DNA from: an uncultured Christensenella sp.
GTDB taxonomy: Bacteria > Bacillota > Clostridia > Christensenellales > Pumilibacteraceae
Reading direction: 5' to 3'
Length of the DNA: 32,839 nucleotides
Assembly (NCBI GenBank): GCA_910585055.1
Contig: CAJUBY010000019.1
Location: forward strand, 1 to 32,839
In this document: piece after piece, positions 7,911-16,205 of the stretch
Layout: each line of letters begins with the position of its first letter
How positions within the stretch are numbered: the first letter of the stretch is position 1
Notes under the pieces: model-generated
Seen by the model: only the letters and a program-made list of their open reading frames with translations
Database searches by the model: none
Told to the model about the DNA's origin: nothing
Position numbers and translations under genes: made by a program

Positions 7911-9689
7911 TTATTCCAACACCGCTTTTATACGTCTTACGCCTGCGCTGCTGCTCTGTTCCTTAACTATCCTAAACTTACCAAGCTCGCCGGTACGCGC
8001 GGCATGCGGTCCGCCGCAGATCTCTTTCGAGTATTCGCCCATCGTGTAGACTTTTACCTTCTCGCCGTACTTCGACGCAAACAGCCCTACGGCGCCCTGC
8101 GCCTTTGCTTCGTCCACAGTCATCTCGTCGCACGTTACGGGAACGTCTGCTTGGATAGCTGCGTTCACCTTATCTTCCACCGCCTTTATCTCGTCGGCGG
8201 TCATAGGTCTGCCGAACGAAAAGTCGAACCGCAGCCGCTCGGGCGTTATGTTGGATCCGCGCTGATTTACCGTCGGATCGTTGAGTACTTCTTTGAGCGC
8301 ACGGTGCATCAAGTGCGTCGCGGTGTGAAGTCTCGCGGTAAGCTCGCCGGTATCCGCCAAACCGCCTTTGAACCGCTGTTCCGCGCCGGCGTGAGACAGA
8401 TTTTTATGTTCTTCGAACCGCGCGTTAAACCCGTCAACGTCCACGGTAAAGCCGCGTTCCTTGGCAAGCTCCGCCGTCATCTCCAACGGAAATCCGTACG
8501 TGTCGTAAAGTCGAAACGCCGATTTACCCGGAATAACATCGCTCTGCAAAAACTTGCACAGCTTTTCGAATTCTTTTATGCCGTTTTCGAGCGTGCGTTC
8601 GAACCGCGTCTGTTCCTCGTCGATCTCGTGTTTTATTTTATCGCGCGCCGCCGCAAGCTCGGGATATGCCGATCCGTAAATATCGACTACGGTATCCGCT
8701 ATGTCCGAATAATCGCCGTTTTTCAGTCCCAGCCCCACGCCGAACCGAATAGCTCTGCGCAACAGCCTGCGCAAGATATAACCCTGATCGACGTTGGACG
8801 GCGTAACGCCGCGCTCGTCGCCTATTATGAATGTCGCAGTGCGAATATGATCGGCGACTATACGTATCGCTTTTACGCTGTCGGGATCGGCGGACGACGC
8901 ACCGGACAGTTTTTCGATTTTTTTGACAATTGGTACGAACACGTCCGTATCGTAAACCGATCTCAACCCCTGAACGTTCATCAAAGCACGCTCAAGTCCC
9001 ATGCCGGTATCGACGTTTTTCTGTTTCAACGGGCTGAAGCTTCCGTCCGCGTTTTTATTGAATTGCATAAATACGTCGTTCCAAATTTCGACGTACTTGC
9101 CGCAGTCGCACGCCGGCGAACAGGTATCGCAGCACTTGGGTTTGCCGGTATCGAAAAACATCTCGGTATCCGGTCCGCACGGACCCGTCTGCCCCGCAGG
9201 ACCCCACCAATTGTGTTTTTTGCCGAGATAAAAAATATTCTCTTTTTTTATACCGCACTTTTCCCATAATGCCGCAGTCTCGTCGTCGCGCGGACAGTCC
9301 GCATCGCCTTCGAACACCGTAACGGCAAGCCTGTCCGGCGATATGCCGAGCTGTTCGGTCAGAAACTCGTAGCTCCAAGGCACCATTTCGTTTTTAAAGT
9401 AATCGCCCAAGCTCCAGTTGCCCAACATTTCGAAAAACGTACAGTGTGCGCTGTCGCCCACTTCGTCTATATCGCCTGTACGCACGCACTTCTGCGTATC
9501 GCAAATGCGTTTGCCGGCAGGGTGCGGCTGACCCAATAGATATGGCACCAGCGGATGCATACCTGCAGTCGTAAACAGGACCGTCGGATCGTTTTCCGGT
9601 ATCAGCGACGCCGAAGAGATCGGGGTATGTCCACGTTTTTCGAAAAAGCTTATCCATTTTCTGCGAAGGTCTTCGCTCGTAAGTTTCAT
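7911..9689 (-). CDS. alaS: Alanyl-tRNA synthetase, short form lacking the C-terminal domain
   Basis: A class II synthetase for tRNA-Ala. The catalytic core shows HCTFFEMLGNWSLGDYFK (residues 82-99) and the motif 3 stretch DTGMGLERAL (227-236), with a Cys-rich insert at 186-196. The tRNA-recognition region follows, then the editing (SAD) domain with HTATH (455-459) and C558-GGP-H562, the zinc ligands for clearing Ser/Gly-tRNA-Ala. The protein ends at residue 592, right after the editing domain, whereas typical bacterial AlaRS has about 870 residues including the C-Ala domain that aids dimerisation and tRNA binding. Short AlaRS lacking C-Ala is known in some bacterial lineages. The start is backed by AAGGAG 5 nt upstream. 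No frameshifted remainder is seen: the yhhN-like gene starts 10 nt later. Confidence 0.95.
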   Translation of the reverse strand: MKLTSEDLRRKWISFFEKRGHTPISSASLIPENDPTVLFTTAGMHPLVPYLLGQPHPAGKRICDTQKCVRTGDIDEVGDSAHCTFFEMLGNWSLGDYFKNEMVPWSYEFLTEQLGISPDRLAVTVFEGDADCPRDDETAALWEKCGIKKENIFYLGKKHNWWGPAGQTGPCGPDTEMFFDTGKPKCCDTCSPACDCGKYVEIWNDVFMQFNKNADGSFSPLKQKNVDTGMGLERALMNVQGLRSVYDTDVFVPIVKKIEKLSGASSADPDSVKAIRIVADHIRTATFIIGDERGVTPSNVDQGYILRRLLRRAIRFGVGLGLKNGDYSDIADTVVDIYGSAYPELAAARDKIKHEIDEEQTRFERTLENGIKEFEKLCKFLQSDVIPGKSAFRLYDTYGFPLEMTAELAKERGFTVDVDGFNARFEEHKNLSHAGAEQRFKGGLADTGELTARLHTATHLMHRALKEVLNDPTVNQRGSNITPERLRFDFSFGRPMTADEIKAVEDKVNAAIQADVPVTCDEMTVDEAKAQGAVGLFASKYGEKVKVYTMGEYSKEICGGPHAARTGELGKFRIVKEQSSSAGVRRIKAVLE

Positions 9690-9745
9690 TACGGCTCCTT
9701 AAATCGAATAATTTAATCAATGCGTTTCCCGACGCACGCGGTTAG

Positions 9746-10585
9746 TTATTTTTTAAGCGCTTCGTATAGCTTTTTTATTCCGCTCTGCGTGGAAGTCAGC
9801 TTTACGGGCAGCACGTTAAGCAATTTGGCGTTACTTGCGCTGTATTCGTTGTCGGGCGTCGGGTTTTTAACGACGATATCTATATTGCCGCCGTCCCTGC
9901 GCACAAGACGTTTTACCGTCTTCGCCATGTCCGTATAACTCATTTTATCCCCGGATACAAGATTGTAATCGCCGCGCGGATAATTGCCTGCGAGAAACGC
10001 CGCTATCACCTTTACGGCGTCGTCTACGCATATCGCGCTGACTACCCTGTCACGGTCTATTACGATCTGTTTTTTGCCGCGGCTCCCTGCCGCAACAATC
10101 TTATTGATAGGCCGCGACTGACCGCCGCCCACGCCGTAAACATTGAATATCCGCAACACCGTGGTTATCTTGTCCTTGCTTGCCAACAAGTTTATAAGAT
10201 ATCTGCCCAGCCCGTAACCGTCTGTCGGGATGTTTTTTCCGAACATGTTTTCGGTATAATCGACTATCGGCCTGCTCCTGTCGAACTCGACGCCTTCGCC
10301 TACGGTTATAAGCTTTTTAACGCCGTGCGCGATGGTCATATACTGAATATTCTTGAACATTATAAGATTGTCCGCTTCGAGCGGCATTCCGCGTCCGCTC
10401 GCGCCCAGCCCTGCCAAATGCAACACGGCATCGAACTTGTTGGCGGCAAACATTTTATCGATCGACCGCGCATCGGTAAGATCCATCTGCTCGTGCGCGG
10501 GCGCGACTATATCGAACTTTTTGCGGTAATTTTTTATAAACGTCTTGCCTATAAAACCGCTGCCCCCGGTGACAAGTATTTTCAT
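9746..10585 (-). CDS. NAD-dependent epimerase/dehydratase-like SDR, catalytic motif altered
   Basis: An extended short-chain dehydrogenase fold of 279 residues. The NAD(P)-binding motif GGSGFIG is at 7-13, followed by a DLTD segment (35-38) and LHLAGLGASG (55-64). The usual catalytic Y-x3-K is Y124-GLG-R128, with Arg replacing Lys, and the Ser/Thr expected before it is replaced by VGEG (96-99). It probably still binds a dinucleotide but may not do normal epimerase chemistry, or may have shifted to binding or regulation. The substrate is unknown; nucleotide sugars are usual for this family. It starts after AAGGAG with 8-nt spacing and sits between glnS and alaS in one run of minus-strand genes with gaps near 55 nt. 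No other sugar genes are nearby. Confidence 0.85.
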   Translation of the reverse strand: MKILVTGGSGFIGKTFIKNYRKKFDIVAPAHEQMDLTDARSIDKMFAANKFDAVLHLAGLGASGRGMPLEADNLIMFKNIQYMTIAHGVKKLITVGEGVEFDRSRPIVDYTENMFGKNIPTDGYGLGRYLINLLASKDKITTVLRIFNVYGVGGGQSRPINKIVAAGSRGKKQIVIDRDRVVSAICVDDAVKVIAAFLAGNYPRGDYNLVSGDKMSYTDMAKTVKRLVRRDGGNIDIVVKNPTPDNEYSASNAKLLNVLPVKLTSTQSGIKKLYEALKK

Positions 10586-10637
10586 GGTTCCGGCTCCTTA
10601 TCTTTTTATCGGTATCACGCGATGCAAACGCGTCGCG

Positions 10638-12287
10638 TTATTTTGTTTTATACGACGACTTAAGTTCCGCAACTCGGTTGAACGCCGACGAATCTTTCGC
10701 ATCGCGCGCAAAATACCCTATGCGGAAAAACTGCACGCCCTCGCCTATTGGCAGAGCCGTTATTCCCGACTCCGCTTTTGCCGTGCCGACGGTAAGCGAC
10801 TTGCGGTCTATCCTGTCCTCGAGTTCGCCGTCGCCGTCCGGCACTATAGGCGAAAGATATCTTATTTTTATGTCTGCTGCGGTATCGCGGTCTATCCATT
10901 GAATAACGCCTTTTGCCTTTTGTTCGTCCGTTTTTTCGCAGCGTATCCCGGTCACGTTTCCGTCCGCATCTGTGTCGAACCCGATGCACCGCACTATAAA
11001 CGAATTTTTAAGCCTTACTACGCCGCCGGGCGTAAGCCTGTGATAGCCCTTGGGCGGATCGGCGGCAAAGTCGTCGCGGTTTATATAAAGACGCGGCGAC
11101 AGCCGTATCTTACGCGTAACAACGGGCGTGTTTTTTGTTTCCGGATCGACCGCAGTCGGATGGGGCACCTTATACTCTCCGCCCTCCGCAACTTCTATAT
11201 CTTCCGTATAGTCTTCGGCGACGTTCACTATATCCAGCTCTACGGGATCGGGCGTTACCATATAACGCTTGGCGCAAGCGTTTAGTTCGTCGCGTACGCA
11301 GTCATAAAACTGCGCGGAATCGACCGTGCCGACCGACTTAGCCAAACCCACTTCGTTGCAGAACGCGACTACTGCGTGTGCAGGCACGCCGCGTCGGCGT
11401 AACCCCGAAAGCGTGGGCATTCGCGGATCGTCCCAGCCGTCCACCGCGGCTATATCCACAAGCTGCTTAAGATAACGCTTGCTCATTACCGTATCGGTCA
11501 TATTGAGCCGCGCAAACTCGTATTGGTGCGGCTTATGCGCGGTGTCGCAGTTATCGATAAACCAGTCGTAAAGCGGTCTGTGGTCTTCGAACTCCAGCGA
11601 ACAGCACGAATGAGTTATGCCTTCCACAGCGTCTTCGAGCGGATGCGCAAAGTCGTACATGGGATATATGCACCACTTATCGCCCGTGCGGTGATGCGGC
11701 ACGTGAAGCACACGGTATACTACGGGATCGCGCATATTCATGTTGGGCGACGACATGTCTATCTTTGCGCGCAGGACCATTCCGCCGTCGGGAACACCGC
11801 CGCTCTGCATTCTATCGAACAGCAACATGTTCTCTTTGACCGACCTGTTGCGCGAGGGGCTGTCGGTACCCGGCGTTGTAAGCGTGCCGCGCATAGCCCT
11901 TATCTCTTCCGGCGTGCTGTCGTCGACGTACGCCAAGCCCTTTTTTATGAGCGTCACCGCGCAATCGCGCATGAACCCGAAATATTCGGACGCGTAATAG
12001 ATCCCGGCAGGGTCGAAACCCAGCCAACGTATATCGCGTTCTATCTGATCGCAAAAGTCCGCATCTTCTTTGACGGGGTTGGTATCGTCGAAACGAAGAT
12101 TGCATTTACCGCCGAACTTTGCTGCGGTGGTAAAATTGAAACATGCGGCTTTGGCGTGACCGATATGCAGTCTGCCGTTGGGTTCGGGCGGAAAACGCAT
12201 AACTACGTTTTTCACCCTGCCGCTTTTGAGATCGTTCAATATTATATCTTCTATAAAATTGGACGCCGTTAATTTATCGAGATCCAT
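10638..12287 (-). CDS. glnS: Glutaminyl-tRNA synthetase
   Basis: A class I synthetase that charges tRNA-Gln directly. HIGH is present exactly (residues 41-44, after PPEPNGRL), and the KMSKS counterpart is VMSKR at 267-271, as usual for GlnRS. It has the GlnRS/GluRS catalytic fold (LRFDDTNP, YPMYDFAHPLEDA, THSCCSLEFEDHRPLYDW) and the beta-barrel anticodon-binding domain in the C-terminal half. At 549 residues it matches bacterial GlnRS. Many Bacillota lack it and use GluRS plus GatCAB, so its presence marks a lineage with the direct route. AAGGAGAT lies 5 nt before the ATG. It follows fhs by 34 nt. Confidence 0.96.
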   Translation of the reverse strand: MDLDKLTASNFIEDIILNDLKSGRVKNVVMRFPPEPNGRLHIGHAKAACFNFTTAAKFGGKCNLRFDDTNPVKEDADFCDQIERDIRWLGFDPAGIYYASEYFGFMRDCAVTLIKKGLAYVDDSTPEEIRAMRGTLTTPGTDSPSRNRSVKENMLLFDRMQSGGVPDGGMVLRAKIDMSSPNMNMRDPVVYRVLHVPHHRTGDKWCIYPMYDFAHPLEDAVEGITHSCCSLEFEDHRPLYDWFIDNCDTAHKPHQYEFARLNMTDTVMSKRYLKQLVDIAAVDGWDDPRMPTLSGLRRRGVPAHAVVAFCNEVGLAKSVGTVDSAQFYDCVRDELNACAKRYMVTPDPVELDIVNVAEDYTEDIEVAEGGEYKVPHPTAVDPETKNTPVVTRKIRLSPRLYINRDDFAADPPKGYHRLTPGGVVRLKNSFIVRCIGFDTDADGNVTGIRCEKTDEQKAKGVIQWIDRDTAADIKIRYLSPIVPDGDGELEDRIDRKSLTVGTAKAESGITALPIGEGVQFFRIGYFARDAKDSSAFNRVAELKSSYKTK

Positions 12288-12321
12288 ATATATCTCCTTG
12301 AATGCCGCGCGGCGGCAAAAA

Positions 12322-13914
12322 TCAAAACAGTCCGCTTATCTTGCCATTGTCGTCTATCTTCATACCGACGGCGTTGGGCACTCTCGGCAGTCCGGGCATA
12401 AGCATTATATCGCCTGCGACTATTACCGCAAAACCGGCGCCGGCACGGTACTGCACGTCGCGTACGGTTATCGCAAAATCCTTCGGTCTGCCCAACTTTT
12501 TGGCGTCGTCCGAAAGCGAATACTGCGTTTTGGCAATACATATCGGCAGCTTATTGACTTCGGCGCCCATTTTCTCGAGATTCTTTTTGGCTTTGGCCGT
12601 CCAAACAACGGACGACGCGCCGTAGATCTTTGTTGCTACCTTTTGCACTTTGTCGACTATACTGTCGCCGTCGTCGTAGGTAAAGTTTAATTTCGCCTTA
12701 CCGCTCGCCGCTTTGACGACCGCTTCTGCAAGCTCGGTCGCGCCTGCGCCGCCTTTTGCCCAGCATTCGCAGAGCACTGCTTCCGCGCCTGCCGCCTTTA
12801 CGGCGGCTTTTACGGCGGCTATATCCGCTTCGGTGTCGTCTGTGAATTTGTTTATAGCCACCACTACGTTCTGACCGAACACTCCGGTTATGTTTTCGAT
12901 GTGTTTTATAAGATTTCCCATGCCGACGGAAAGATCGCCGTTGCCGCCGTACTTAAGCGCGCGGACGGTAGCGACAAGCACTGTAGCGGACGGCGTTATG
13001 CCCGACGTACGGCATTTTATATCGTAGAACTTTTCGGCGCCGAGATCCGCGCCGAACCCGGCTTCCGTTACAACGTAATCGGCATAGCTGGCAGCCGTCT
13101 TTGTAGCTATAACGGAATTGCAGCCGTGCGCGATGTTGGCGAACGGACCGCCGTGCACGAAGGCAGGCGTGCCTTCCAGCGTCTGAACAAGATTGGGTTT
13201 TGCCGCATCTTTTAACAGCACAGCCATAGCTTCGTTTGCGCCGAGATCTTTTGCGGTGACGGGTTTTCCGTCGTAATCGTACGCAACGATTATCCTGCCG
13301 AGCCTTACCTTAAGATCGTCGAAGTCGGACGCAAGACATAATGTAGCCATGACTTCGCTTGCTGCGGTAATGTTAAAACAATCGTCGCGCGCGCCCGAAC
13401 CGACGTTTACCGTTATCGAACGCAACGCGCGGTCGTTACAGTCCATGCAACGGTTGAACGTGACCTTTGCTATCTTCAGCGGATTGCCGAAATAAATGCT
13501 GTTGTCTATCATGGCGCACAGCAGATTGTTGGCGGCTGTAATCGCATGGAGGTCGCCGGTAAAATGCAGGTTTATATCGTCCATGGGCAGTATCTGCGCC
13601 ATGCCGCCGCCCGTCGCGCCGCCTTTCATTCCGAACACCGGTCCGAGCGAAGGTTCGCGGAGCGCCAGCGCAGTCAGTTTACCTATGCGGTTAAGCCCGT
13701 CCGCAAGACCTATCGACACGGTAGACTTGCCCTCGCCGGCAGGCGTGGGGTTTATAGCCGTCACGAGAATAATCTTCGCTTTGGGCTTAAACACGGGATT
13801 TACCTTGGCGACAAGATCGCCGTAACGGTAAATATCCTTGATATTAAGTTTTTCGGCTATCTTCTCGATAGGCAGTGGCTTTGCTTCGTAAGCGATTTCG
13901 ATGTCCGTCTTCAT
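12322..13914 (-). CDS. fhs: Formate--tetrahydrofolate ligase
   Basis: This enzyme joins formate to tetrahydrofolate using ATP, making 10-formyl-THF for purines, fMet-tRNA or the acetogenic methyl branch. The P-loop PTPAGEGKST is at residues 56-65. FGMKGGATGGGMAQILPMDD and the NxxxxxIDNSIY segment are typical of the family, and the N-terminus MKTDIEIAYEAKPLPI is canonical. At 530 residues it is slightly shorter than the common 555. AAGGAG lies 6 nt before the ATG. No folD, metF or Wood-Ljungdahl genes are in the window, so acetogenesis cannot be inferred. It lies between the 12-TM membrane protein gene (35 nt) and glnS (34 nt) in the operon. Confidence 0.97.
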   Translation of the reverse strand: MKTDIEIAYEAKPLPIEKIAEKLNIKDIYRYGDLVAKVNPVFKPKAKIILVTAINPTPAGEGKSTVSIGLADGLNRIGKLTALALREPSLGPVFGMKGGATGGGMAQILPMDDINLHFTGDLHAITAANNLLCAMIDNSIYFGNPLKIAKVTFNRCMDCNDRALRSITVNVGSGARDDCFNITAASEVMATLCLASDFDDLKVRLGRIIVAYDYDGKPVTAKDLGANEAMAVLLKDAAKPNLVQTLEGTPAFVHGGPFANIAHGCNSVIATKTAASYADYVVTEAGFGADLGAEKFYDIKCRTSGITPSATVLVATVRALKYGGNGDLSVGMGNLIKHIENITGVFGQNVVVAINKFTDDTEADIAAVKAAVKAAGAEAVLCECWAKGGAGATELAEAVVKAASGKAKLNFTYDDGDSIVDKVQKVATKIYGASSVVWTAKAKKNLEKMGAEVNKLPICIAKTQYSLSDDAKKLGRPKDFAITVRDVQYRAGAGFAVIVAGDIMLMPGLPRVPNAVGMKIDDNGKISGLF

Positions 13915-13949
13915 TTGAACTCCTTATATCAAGCGCTGTCTGCGCCGTT

Positions 13950-15269
13950 TTACATATTTTCCGTATCGCATTCGGCAAGATCGCCGTGCATATCCGCAGG
14001 CTCGGGGTCTCCGAGTTCGGGAACGGATTCCGTCTTGACAGTCTTTTTTCCGGCAAGCGCAAAAGCAACTGCACATAGGACGACCGCGGACGCAAACCCG
14101 TAAATAAACGCCGCCGTCGAATGCGTCGCTCCGACTGCCGCCGTCACCACAGCCGCGGTCAAAAACGCTATAGCCGCCGAGGCGAGCATCGTAAGCTCCA
14201 AAAGGATATAAACGGTCCCGACCGTTATATGCGGTTTTATCGTCAAAAATCGCAATTTCGTCTGTCTTACGGCTACTGCGCCGCCGCAGCCTATATCAGT
14301 CGCCGAAACTATAAGACATGCAAAAAGCTCGTTTCCGCCGCCGTCGAGTGCGGCGACTACTATAAGTATCCCGGCAGCCGTGACCATACACAGCAGATTA
14401 ACGACAGACAGCACCATGCTTCTGTGCCTGACCCATCGCGTACAGATACACGCTACAAGCGCATACACCGCAACGAGCGTACCGGCGACGATCATTGTTT
14501 TGTACATCCCTACACCCAACGTAAATCCGAAATAAACGACGAGCGACGCAACAGCCGCGTATGCCGATTCGAAAAGCAACGCGGAAAAATACGTTTTCTT
14601 ATCGAGTCCTCCGTAGAACGTGCCGAACACGCTTTTTACCGCCTGAACGCGTTTGCCGCCCAGTATGGGAATACCGTAACATGTCGCAAGATACTGAACT
14701 ATCGCAGACAAAACGCATACGCAACTCAAGACGTACGCGGTGTTAATATAAGCCGTTGTCGGGTCATAATGCAAAAACCCGACAAACGCGCCGATAGCCG
14801 TACAGCTGCCGAGCGCGCCTATGATCTCGTACTGAGAAGTACGGCTGACAAGTCCGCTTCCCGACAGTCTTGCTCTTACGGAAAACGAACAGTACCTGTA
14901 TACCGTTATCGCGGTAACAAATACCGTGGATCCGAAAAAAACAAGGCACACCTGCGACGGACTGTCAGAAGTCGCGCTCCACCCCATCACAAAAAACAAA
15001 GCCGCCGTAAACGCCGAAACGGGCATCGCCAAATGGTACCTTCCGAACAGCAGAGTATCCACTCTGTGTACCATATTGTAAAACAACGGCATAAGGATAA
15101 ACGGGATCAAACACGCTATCGGCAAAAACCAAATAACGAGCGTGCCGGCAAACGTCGCGGCATACGGGGCAAGCACAAGCAAGCACATGACCAAACAGCC
15201 GGTCGTAAACGCATCGCACGCCAGGCATATCCTATGAAACTTGTTCTCGTATTTACCTTTCGTATCCAC
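13950..15269 (-). CDS. Polytopic membrane protein, about 12 TM, possibly MFS-like
   Basis: The 439-residue protein has roughly twelve hydrophobic helices and a charged, acidic 35-residue tail. A basic, glycine-poor N-terminus precedes TM1. A short loop with NMVHRVDTLLFGRYH after TM2 and a central cytoplasmic loop near residues 200-220 (GGKRVQAVKSVFG) give a 6+6 layout like MFS or GPH-type carriers, but no family signature is clear. The substrate is unknown. It is the first gene of the fhs-glnS-SDR-alaS-yhhN run and is read from the consensus promoter at 15299-15327, with GGAG 8 nt before the ATG. I cannot tell a transporter from a structural membrane protein here. Confidence 0.8.
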   Translation of the reverse strand: MDTKGKYENKFHRICLACDAFTTGCLVMCLLVLAPYAATFAGTLVIWFLPIACLIPFILMPLFYNMVHRVDTLLFGRYHLAMPVSAFTAALFFVMGWSATSDSPSQVCLVFFGSTVFVTAITVYRYCSFSVRARLSGSGLVSRTSQYEIIGALGSCTAIGAFVGFLHYDPTTAYINTAYVLSCVCVLSAIVQYLATCYGIPILGGKRVQAVKSVFGTFYGGLDKKTYFSALLFESAYAAVASLVVYFGFTLGVGMYKTMIVAGTLVAVYALVACICTRWVRHRSMVLSVVNLLCMVTAAGILIVVAALDGGGNELFACLIVSATDIGCGGAVAVRQTKLRFLTIKPHITVGTVYILLELTMLASAAIAFLTAAVVTAAVGATHSTAAFIYGFASAVVLCAVAFALAGKKTVKTESVPELGDPEPADMHGDLAECDTENM

Positions 15270-15298
15270 GCGTCGCTCCGTAAACCCGATATAAGAAA

Positions 15299-15327
15299 AT
15301 TATATAGCAAACGCGTCGGTTTGTCAA
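15299..15327 (-). promoter_or_regulatory. Consensus promoter of the membrane protein-fhs-glnS-alaS operon
   Basis: A perfect -35 TTGACA (15322-15327), a 17-bp spacer and a perfect -10 TATAAT (15299-15304). It gives a leader of about 22 nt and is the best housekeeping promoter in the window, implying strong expression of the downstream run. Confidence 0.8.
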
Positions 15328-15362
15328 TTATAATAATGTCTTTGAATGTCCGACACCCGTTT

Positions 15363-16205
15363 TTATTCGGTGGCCGCAGCAGTACTGCCGTCACTGTCTT
15401 GCACGGAAAACACGTCGAGCGACAGATCGGAACCTTCCTTCGGCTTAGCCGAAACAAGTATCAATCTTTTTGCTGCGGCAACAGACCTTTCCATCTCCGC
15501 ATATTCGGCTATGTCCGAAAACTCGTTGCCGCTTCGTATCGGTTCCGCCGCGCCGCATGAAACAAGCTCGTCCAAAGTCTTGATTGCACGCTGCGCATTT
15601 TCCGCACTCTCGAACAAACACAGCGCCTTATACGCGCCGTCGCACACCTTAACGTTTATAAGCGTACGTGCGGCAACGTTAACGCGGACATCGGTAAAAC
15701 ACTCCGCCGTCAGCAAATATCCGACGCGCGGCAACGCTTTTTCCGTCTCTTCGGTCTCGGGCGTATTCAGCCATTTCGTAAAAATATAACAGCATAACGA
15801 CGCGCAAACGATGTACACAAGCACATCCAAGAGAAGCCGAACCGCCCAAATATTCTGCGCGTTTCTTATTATAACGTCGAAAACGGTCACAACAGCGCCG
15901 GACGCAATCAACGCCAACGCCGTAGCTACAATGCCGCGAATGCCCACTCTGTCGTTTACGGCGCCGACGCTTGCGGCTATACTTGCGCCCAAACGGTAAA
16001 ACGGTTTTGCCGACAGACCCAAAAGCGTTGCGGCGAGAATGCTGGTAACCACGGTTATGACTATCATGTATTCTCTTTTCACCACGTCGGGGAAAAATTC
16101 GAAATACTGCCACACCGCCAGATATCCGACCGCGCCGCCTATGATAATAAGTACGGCACGTAAAATTATAAGCTTACGCTTATCGTATTTGCTCACCGTT
16201 GTCAT
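15363..16205 (-). CDS. YacL-like four-TM membrane protein with degenerate PIN-like domain
   Basis: Four TM helices (about residues 11-32, 46-64, 88-112 and 120-145), with a NDRVGIRGIVATALALIASG segment before TM3, follow the layout of YacL, a membrane protein with a cytoplasmic PIN nuclease and a TRAM domain. The region from about 160 to 270 can be laid over a PIN fold (a GYLLTAECF strand, later an RAIKTLDEL helix, then AKRLILVSAKP), but the acidic residues that hold metal in PIN domains are not visible at the expected places (LLTAE instead of ILDTS; no late Asp pair), and TRAM is absent. This is a by-eye structural analogy; the alternative is an unrelated membrane protein. The ATG overlaps the recD2 stop in ATGA, and GGGAG lies 5 nt upstream, so translation is coupled. 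Confidence 0.75.
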   Translation of the reverse strand: MTTVSKYDKRKLIILRAVLIIIGGAVGYLAVWQYFEFFPDVVKREYMIVITVVTSILAATLLGLSAKPFYRLGASIAASVGAVNDRVGIRGIVATALALIASGAVVTVFDVIIRNAQNIWAVRLLLDVLVYIVCASLCCYIFTKWLNTPETEETEKALPRVGYLLTAECFTDVRVNVAARTLINVKVCDGAYKALCLFESAENAQRAIKTLDELVSCGAAEPIRSGNEFSDIAEYAEMERSVAAAKRLILVSAKPKEGSDLSLDVFSVQDSDGSTAAATE

